From: Sneathiella sp.
GTDB lineage: Bacteria; Pseudomonadota; Alphaproteobacteria; Sneathiellales; Sneathiellaceae
Assembly (NCBI GenBank): GCA_016765515.1
Contig: JAESPT010000178.1
Coordinates: 1-10,980 of the forward strand
DNA length: 10,980 nt
Direction: 5' to 3'
The position numbers and the translations under genes were made by a program. Shown one piece after another: positions 6,317 through 10,980 of this stretch. Every line of letters begins with the position of its first letter. The first letter of the stretch is position 1. Under the pieces are notes generated by a model, which did no database searches, was not told the DNA's origin, and was given only the letters and a program-made list of their open reading frames with translations.

Positions 6317-7468
6317 ATGGCTTTTTCAGTAAATACAAATGTTAGTGCAATGGCGGCGCTCCGCACATTGTCCTTAACGACAAATTCGTTGAATCAGATT
6401 CAGCGTCAAATTGAGACCGGTCTTAAAGTGGCCGAAGCAAAAGACGATCCGTCAACCTTTACAATTGCCCAAGGCATGCGTGGTGACATTGGATCCTTGA
6501 AGGCCATTCAGGAAGGGCTTTCCTTTGGTCAGGCAACGGTCAATATGGCCAATGCTGGCGCACTGCAAATTTCAGATCGCATTATTGATTTGAACAAAAA
6601 GGTAACACAAGCCTTCAACGAAGGTTTGGATGTCGCTATCTTGCAAGAAGAGGCTGACGCACTTGTTGCTCAAATCACCTCAGTCGTTAATACAACTGTT
6701 TTTAATGGTGTTAATCTGATTGACGGCACTGGCGTTGATCTGGAAGTTCTGTCAGCCCTTGGCGGCGTGACACAAACTGTGCCAGCGCAGGATGCAAGGG
6801 CTGCATCGTTGGGCCTCAATGGTTTTGACCTCTCTGCCCAGGCTGCATCCATTACAATGGACAACGCCTTCGCTGTCGTAGAAGATAACATAATTACGGT
6901 GGTACTTTCTGATGCCAACGGCACCACAGCGACACATATTTTCGAAATAACAACGGATGGTAATGCTCTAGCTCAAGCACCGAATGAAGCCGCGACTCCG
7001 CCAATATTCGTGCATGCCGTTACTGTTGATCCTGCAAACCAATCCAATAACCAAATGGTTGGCACTATGGCAGATATCATGCGCCAGGAAGGATTTGCCG
7101 TTACCATAACGGAAACGGGTGTGATAGAAATATCTCATGGTCAAACCGCTGCAGTTACCACAAACCTTGCCGGAACGACAACCGGAGCAACAGCTGGTGA
7201 CCCACTTGCTGTTTTGGACAATGCTGAAACACTTATTGGTCAAATCATTACGACACTGGGTACGGCCGCAAACCGCCTTGATAGTCAAAGTGACTTTACT
7301 CAGTTGCTTGTTGACAAGCTTCAAGAAGGCCTGGGTATCCTGGTCGATGCGAACCTTGCAGAAGCAAGTGCAAAGTTGCAAGCGTTGCAGACCAAAGAAC
7401 AGTTGGGCATTCAATCGCTTTCAATTGCCAATGCTCGTCCACAGTCAATCCTCTCACTATTCCAGTAA
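6317..7468 (+). CDS. Flagellin B (complete)
   Basis: Filament subunit of 383 residues. The N-terminal helix [19 protein letters not shown], the D1 region with [30 protein letters not shown], and the C-terminal [36 protein letters not shown] with the SILSLFQ end are classic flagellin D0/D1 helices. A variable domain of about 110 residues (roughly 180-290) is shared with flagellin A. The length suits the short alphaproteobacterial flagellins. There is no Tyr, Trp or Cys in the whole protein; Ser, Thr and Asn are abundant in the middle. A good Shine-Dalgarno GGAGAAG supports ATG 6317. Transcription is from the sigma-54 promoter at 6234-6249. It is followed, after a strong hairpin, by flaF copy B. 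The protein leaves by the flagellar type III apparatus, so modification would be expected in the cytoplasm before export. Confidence 0.97.
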   Translation: [383 protein letters not shown]

Positions 7469-7484
7469 TAAAGTAACGTTATCG

Positions 7485-7509
7485 TAAGGATTTTCGTTGA
7501 AAATCCTTA
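7485..7509 (+). other. Perfect 11-bp hairpin between flagellin B and flaF-B
   Basis: TAAGGATTTTC (7485-7495) and GAAAATCCTTA (7499-7509) are perfect complements around a GTT loop; a CG pair can extend the stem past a bulged A. No T-tract follows, so it is not a standard intrinsic terminator. It more likely protects the 3' end of processed flagellin mRNA or tunes flaF-B expression (inference). Confidence 0.6.
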
Positions 7510-7537
7510 ACGAGAACAGGAATAGTAGAGTCAAAGA

Positions 7538-7942
7538 ATGTCTGTAGCAGCATATACCAGAGCAAGCCAGAATTCCGAAAATACAAAACAAACGGAATAC
7601 CGGGCGTTCGCAATCTTCACTCGCGCTTTAGAAGAAGCTGAGGCCGAAGGTCCAATAGCAGTCGTAAAAGCCGTGGCGGATAACCGCCAACTCTGGCTGA
7701 CATTACAAATGGATCTTGCCTCTCCAGCAAACCAGCTCCCAAAAGAGCTCAGGGCCCAGCTTCTTTCTATAGCAATTTGGGTGAATAAATACAGCACCGC
7801 AGCCATGAAAAGTGAGGCCTCTTTAGAACCTCTCATCACAGTCAATAAACAAATCATGGAAGGGTTACGTGGGGCACCCAAACCAGCAACAGAGACAGAG
7901 ACAACGGACACCCCCATAGAGACTAAACAGACTGAAGTCTGA
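7538..7942 (+). CDS. flaF: Flagellar biosynthesis regulator FlaF (copy B)
   Basis: 134 residues, homologous along its length to FlaF copy A: AYTRASQNSENTKQTEYRAF at the start, DNRQLWLTLQMDLASPANQLP near the middle, LLSIAIWVNKYSTAAM, and SLEPLITVNKQIMEGLRGAP before a Thr/Glu-rich tail (about residues 115-134) that differs from copy A. FlaF acts with FlbT in post-transcriptional control and secretion of flagellin in Caulobacter-type systems. It lies 69 bases after flagellin B, past the hairpin at 7485-7509, and is probably co-transcribed with it from the sigma-54 promoter. A GTAGAG sequence about ten bases before the ATG could serve as ribosome-binding site. Its stop is 11 bases from the stop of the convergent sulfatase gene. 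Each flagellin in the window has its own FlaF, so the two may be partner-specific (inference). Confidence 0.93.
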   Translation: MSVAAYTRASQNSENTKQTEYRAFAIFTRALEEAEAEGPIAVVKAVADNRQLWLTLQMDLASPANQLPKELRAQLLSIAIWVNKYSTAAMKSEASLEPLITVNKQIMEGLRGAPKPATETETTDTPIETKQTEV

Positions 7943-7953
7943 TATCTATATTT

Positions 7954-9693
7954 TCAAGAATTATCCTGTGGCTGAAAAAGCGATAAAAACGATAACAGTT
8001 CTAGGACACTCCCCTCCACTTCAACATCACCAGACGCAAATGCTAGAGCTGGATTCCTGCGTTTTGCCAAAATCTCCTTCCATACATAGGTGTCGGTTCG
8101 AATAAGCGCTTGCGGATTAATCGCCGCTTTTTGAGTAACCTCAGCGATACCCCTGCGAACCTCAATCGTGAAAACCTCATTCGTATCGGTAAACTCAAAT
8201 CCGATGGTGACTTCTGTGTCGGCAGCTTTTGCCGCATCCAGATTTGCTGGCATCGCTTTCATATATTGAGCAATAGGAAAAGCCCTGAGCATGCGTTCCG
8301 GAACGAGTGTGGTGTCGGGCTCCGTGATTTTTAGCGCCTCCATTTCTGCGGCCTGCGTCAGATAGTAATTTCGACCATTGGCACTGATTTCCCTATCAGC
8401 AAGTGCTTTAAGACTTTTAAGCCGAATACCGACCGCCACCTCATCCACTTTGTCCATGACCAGAAGCGTATCGGCTAATTGCAAAGCCCACTGATAGTCC
8501 CCTGTTTGCAATGCTTGCTGGCTCTTTTGGCGAAGGATATCAGCGCTGCCAACCAGATCAATCATGCGCTTCGCCTGTTCCCTTTCAGCAAGCGGTTTCA
8601 AGTTGGTCGCATTGCCATCAAACCAGCCGAGATATCCTGTAAAAATTGATCGCACTGACCAGTCCACACGACCATAGAATTCCTGCAGATATGGGCTTTC
8701 CGCCAGATGCTGTGGCAATTGCACTTTTTCAGTTATCTGCTGAACTGTAAGGCCCATATTCATGCCGCGCACTGTCTGATCATGAACAAACTGAATGGCA
8801 TCCCGGTAGTCTGTCAGATGGCCATATATTTCATCCGAACCTTTTAAGGGGCGTGTGTGACTGGGCACCAGGTATTCTGGTCGCAACTCACGCATTTTAT
8901 CGAGACTGCTAACCCAGTCCATAACATCACGATAAGACGTGCCGCGAATGGCATACAAATTTGGAAAGCTCTTATAAAAATTATCGCCTGGCATCAGTAA
9001 TTTCTGATCTGGCAACCAGACAAAGATTTGATCCGGCGTCTCCCCTGGAGCAAAATGTAATTCGATATTTACCCCTTCTATAGTTAGGCTGGTTTTATCA
9101 CCTGAAAAAGTTTTGGTTGGTCTCATCAGATCGACAGGTGTACTGGGCCCACTATCGAGGAACGGCCCGATGCCATCATTAATAATCTCATCTTTTGGCA
9201 ACAGTGAGCCAAATTGGCGCATGGCTCTTTTGTATATTACTGGCCGGATAACCTGTAATATCTTGTCCATATAGTGTGGGGTCGTTTCATAACTGTAGAT
9301 ATCCGGATTGTCATTTCCAGCGAAAACACCGCTCCCCAAAATGTGGTCTGCATGATTGTGGGTATAGATAATGGCACGAACTGGCTTTGACGTAATTTTG
9401 TCAAATTCCCGTTTTACCGCTGTTGCCACGGCAACACTTTCCGTCGTATCGACAATAATAACGCCTTTATCTCCTTCAATCAGGATTGAGTTGGCAAGTC
9501 CGTATCCAACGGCAACATGAACGTTTTCAGTCACCTGAATGACTGCTGGGTTGAATTCCTGTGTATGTGCAGTCAATTTTTCATTTGCACGTTGTTGAGA
9601 GTTTTCACTTATCGGGTCATGCCCTCCTTGATCCTCACATCCAACAACAATTAAAGAAATCCCGACGATCCAAATGCCAACTATTTTTTTCAC
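7954..9693 (-). CDS. Alkylsulfatase-family metallo-beta-lactamase lipoprotein
   Basis: 579 residues, GTG start at 9693 with GGAG seven bases upstream. A lipoprotein signal peptide ends in LIVVGC with Cys19; the next residue is Glu, so outer-membrane sorting is likely. Residues about 50-285 form the metallo-beta-lactamase fold, with THNHADH (His112, His114, Asp116, His117), LMPGDNFYKSFPNLYAIRG (about 233-251, Asp237) and PSHT (His279) as probable di-zinc ligands. Residues about 290-430 match the alkylsulfatase dimerization domain (SIFTGYLGWFDGN at 349-361), and about 470-579 the SCP2-like C-terminal domain that binds the alkyl chain. Family members such as SdsA1 hydrolyse primary alkyl sulfates (for example SDS) to alcohol and sulfate. 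Here an Asp stands in PGDN where SdsA1-type enzymes have Glu in AEN, so the true substrate may differ. It diverges from a TetR gene that probably controls it. Confidence 0.88.
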   Translation of the reverse strand: MKKIVGIWIVGISLIVVGCEDQGGHDPISENSQQRANEKLTAHTQEFNPAVIQVTENVHVAVGYGLANSILIEGDKGVIIVDTTESVAVATAVKREFDKITSKPVRAIIYTHNHADHILGSGVFAGNDNPDIYSYETTPHYMDKILQVIRPVIYKRAMRQFGSLLPKDEIINDGIGPFLDSGPSTPVDLMRPTKTFSGDKTSLTIEGVNIELHFAPGETPDQIFVWLPDQKLLMPGDNFYKSFPNLYAIRGTSYRDVMDWVSSLDKMRELRPEYLVPSHTRPLKGSDEIYGHLTDYRDAIQFVHDQTVRGMNMGLTVQQITEKVQLPQHLAESPYLQEFYGRVDWSVRSIFTGYLGWFDGNATNLKPLAEREQAKRMIDLVGSADILRQKSQQALQTGDYQWALQLADTLLVMDKVDEVAVGIRLKSLKALADREISANGRNYYLTQAAEMEALKITEPDTTLVPERMLRAFPIAQYMKAMPANLDAAKAADTEVTIGFEFTDTNEVFTIEVRRGIAEVTQKAAINPQALIRTDTYVWKEILAKRRNPALAFASGDVEVEGSVLELLSFLSLFQPQDNS

Positions 9694-9700
9694 TAGTTAT

Positions 9701-9704
9701 CTCC
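9701..9704 (-). promoter_or_regulatory. Ribosome-binding site fixing the GTG start of the sulfatase
   Basis: On the minus strand GGAG sits seven bases before GTG 9693. The nearest upstream ATG overlaps this site and is out of frame, reaching a stop at once, so the GTG is the start. It also begins a complete lipoprotein signal peptide. Confidence 0.75.
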
Positions 9705-9718
9705 ATTATTGAATTTAG

Positions 9719-9742
9719 ATTTTAGATACTTTACTCTAAAAT
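9719..9742. promoter_or_regulatory. Candidate TetR operator
   Basis: ATTTTAGA-N8-TCTAAAAT is an inverted repeat with perfect 8-base arms. It fills the spacer of the sulfatase promoter and covers its -10, a position where a bound repressor would block RNA polymerase. A tandem TTTAGAT-TTTAGAT (9714-9727) overlaps it. The neighbouring TetR protein is the obvious candidate ligand (inference). Confidence 0.55.
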
Positions 9743-9748
9743 TGTCAA
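9719..9748 (-). promoter_or_regulatory. Sigma-70 promoter of the sulfatase gene
   Basis: Read on the minus strand: -35 TTGACA (9748-9743, perfect), an 18-base spacer, and -10 TAAAAT (9724-9719, five of six). The start of transcription would be near 9712, giving a leader of about 19 bases that contains the Shine-Dalgarno sequence. Confidence 0.7.
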
Positions 9749-9818
9749 TCCTTTGAAAAAGAATCCGTTTCCTCTAGTGTCTTTCGTCACGAGACGGAAA
9801 ATCAGGTAAGGCCGCATT

Positions 9819-10469
9819 ATGGGAAATCGTGATCGAATATTAGAGGCGGCAAAAGAGCTGTTTAATACGCTTGGTGCCGCCAATGTTGGAACGAACAAAA
9901 TTGCAGCTCATTTAGGCATCAGTCCAGGAAACCTTTACTACCATTTCGAAAACAGAGAGGAGATTATCCGCACCATCTTTCCAGAAATCTCCCGTGAAAC
10001 CGATAAGGTATTCCTGCATTCTGACAACGCCTCTTTCACGCCTGCACTCTTTGGCGAAATCCTGATAAACTGGGTGGGCGTGGTTTGGAAATACAGATTT
10101 TTCTACGGTGATTTGGTCTCCCTTCTTCGAAAGGATCCAATCCTTAAAGAACTCTATAATCAGCGCCGTAAGCTGACACTTGCCCTTATGCAAAAATCAA
10201 TTTCAGTTTATGCTGAAAACAACACGTCACATCAGCGGAATTTCACAGAGGACGAAACCACAAAGCTTGCGATCAATATATGGATTGTTGCCCTCAACTG
10301 GATTGGTTTTCTACAAGTTGAGAAGGAAGATACTCAAATTAGTCATGCTGATCTCATCGCCGGTGCCGTTCAAATTTTCGCGCTTATGGAACCCTATCTG
10401 GATGAGACAATCATAAAAAATGTCCACCGGCAAATGGCTGAAAAGTTGAAAATCCTTGCACTCGCCTGA
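9819..10469 (+). CDS. TetR/AcrR-family transcriptional regulator
   Basis: 216 residues. The N-terminus is a TetR DNA-binding domain: RDRILEAAKELFNTLGAANVGTNKIAAHLGISPGNLYYHFENREEI (about residues 4-49), with the recognition helix around GISPGNLYYHF. The C-terminal ligand-binding part, with WKYRFFYGDLVSLLRKDPILKELYNQRR (about 90-117), resembles a TetR subgroup known mostly from proteobacteria. AAGG seven bases before ATG 9819 supports the start. It diverges from the sulfatase gene across 125 bases that hold a dyad inside the sulfatase promoter, and is followed after 44 bases by an acyl-CoA carboxylase gene on the same strand. A repressor that responds to a fatty alcohol, fatty acid or acyl-CoA would fit both neighbours; the ligand is inferred. 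I found no clear promoter for the TetR gene itself. Confidence 0.93.
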   Translation: MGNRDRILEAAKELFNTLGAANVGTNKIAAHLGISPGNLYYHFENREEIIRTIFPEISRETDKVFLHSDNASFTPALFGEILINWVGVVWKYRFFYGDLVSLLRKDPILKELYNQRRKLTLALMQKSISVYAENNTSHQRNFTEDETTKLAINIWIVALNWIGFLQVEKEDTQISHADLIAGAVQIFALMEPYLDETIIKNVHRQMAEKLKILALA

Positions 10470-10513
10470 GCAGGCCAGCCATTTTATAACAGAACAAAAA
10501 AATTGGAAAAATT

Positions 10514-10980
10514 ATGAGCTGGGATGAAGAAGTAAAAGAAATTGCTGTGATGCGCGCAAAAGCACTTGAGCAAGGAGGCAAGGAGGCTGTTGACGCACAA
10601 CACGCTAAAGGACGTCTTACCGTTCGGGAACGCATTGACGGCTTGCTAGACAAGGGTAGTTTTCGAGAGCATGGAAGCCTAGCTGGTTCATCTAGCCGTG
10701 ATGATAAAGGGGCACTTCTTGAATTTTCCCCTGCAAATTATGTTACCGGCCTTGGCAAAATACAGGACCGGCCTGTTGCTGTAGGCGGCGAAGATTTCAC
10801 CCTAAAAGGGGGGTCGCCAAACGCCTCGGGTCTTAGAAAAAGCATCTATTCTGAAGAATTGGCGTTGCGTTATAAAGTCCCTCTTGTCCGTATGCTGGAA
10901 GGCGGGGGAGGCAGCGTCTCTAGCGGCAAGGATAACAAAGGGCCTGTTGGAAGCCCCGTTTATGAAAAACCTCGTTTTAA
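10514..10980 (+). CDS. Acyl-CoA carboxylase, carboxyltransferase (beta) subunit, 5' part
   Basis: 155 codons are visible, open to the window end, about a third or less of the usual 510-540 residues. The start MSWDEEVKEIAVMRAKALEQ is followed by GKEAVDAQHAKGRLTVRERID, the conserved beginning of biotin-dependent carboxyltransferases (HAKGRLTVRERI), then VTGLGKIQDRPVAVGGEDFTLKGGS and VPLVRMLEGGGGSV, from the N-terminal acyl-CoA-binding half. Such subunits transfer carboxyl from carboxybiotin to propionyl-, acetyl-, methylcrotonyl- or related acyl-CoA; the specificity cannot be told from this part. GGA seven bases before ATG 10514 is the only ribosome-binding hint. It lies 44 bases after the TetR gene without a terminator, so the two are probably one operon. 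A biotin-carboxylase (alpha) subunit would be expected downstream. Confidence 0.9.
   Translation, partial: MSWDEEVKEIAVMRAKALEQGGKEAVDAQHAKGRLTVRERIDGLLDKGSFREHGSLAGSSSRDDKGALLEFSPANYVTGLGKIQDRPVAVGGEDFTLKGGSPNASGLRKSIYSEELALRYKVPLVRMLEGGGGSVSSGKDNKGPVGSPVYEKPRF

Noticed and set aside
6968..7414. Minus-strand open frame of 148 codons opposite flagellin B
   Set aside because: It lies wholly inside a certain flagellin gene, has an unnatural composition rich in Cys and basic residues, and no ribosome-binding site or family resemblance.
7531..7917. Minus-strand open frame of 128 codons opposite flaF-B
   Set aside because: Shadow of a conserved FlaF coding region; composition is not protein-like and no family is recognised.
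4404..9693. Idea that the sulfotransferase and the sulfatase form a write/erase pair
   Set aside because: They are over 1.9 kb apart on opposite strands in separate transcription units, with the flagellin B unit between. The sulfatase is a lipoprotein of the alkyl-ester type with its own regulator, while the sulfotransferase is cytoplasmic.
10464..10475. Small palindrome GCCTGAGCAGGC over the TetR stop codon
   Set aside because: Five-base arms with a two-base centre and no T-tract; too short to call a terminator between the TetR and carboxylase genes.
1..10980. CRISPR arrays, tRNA or rRNA genes, insertion sequences, attachment sites, phage genes
   Set aside because: I saw no spaced direct-repeat array, cloverleaf sequence, transposase or integrase, or terminal inverted repeats in the window.

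Overview
The window looks like part of a flagellin region of an alphaproteobacterium, joined to a lipid or alkyl-ester catabolism region. FlaF and DUF1217 proteins are typical of alphaproteobacterial flagellar clusters, the flagellins are the short alphaproteobacterial type, and the complete flagellin gene has a textbook sigma-54 promoter. Base composition is moderate, with AT-rich spacers. I cannot name the genus.

Region 1 (1-7942, + strand) holds two flagellin-flaF units around three other genes. Unit A is the 3' part of a flagellin (start outside the window), an intrinsic terminator, flaF, and a DUF1217 gene whose ribosome-binding site overlaps the flaF stop. Then come two large TPR-fused enzymes: a TPR/SAM-dependent methyltransferase and a TPR/PAPS-dependent sulfotransferase. 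A 341-base spacer follows, holding a sigma-54 promoter, upstream dyad and leader hairpin. Unit B is a complete 383-residue flagellin, a strong hairpin without a T-tract, and a second flaF. No flbT, the usual flaF neighbour, is seen in the window. The main hypothesis is that the two TPR enzymes modify flagellin or its glycan, with the TPR part docking on flagellin as in the Caulobacter TPR glycosyltransferase FlmG. The visible flagellin sequences contain no tyrosine, so a sulfotransferase could not act here as a tyrosine sulfotransferase on them.

Region 2 (7954-10980) holds a minus-strand lipoprotein of the alkylsulfatase metallo-beta-lactamase family, convergent with flaF-B. Divergent from it are a TetR-type regulator and the 5' part of an acyl-CoA carboxylase carboxyltransferase (beta) subunit that runs off the window. 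Between the divergent genes the sulfatase has a good sigma-70 promoter, and an inverted repeat fills the space between its -35 and -10, so the TetR protein is a strong candidate for its repressor. Together these suggest uptake or hydrolysis of alkyl sulfate or a related ester, followed by acyl-CoA metabolism.
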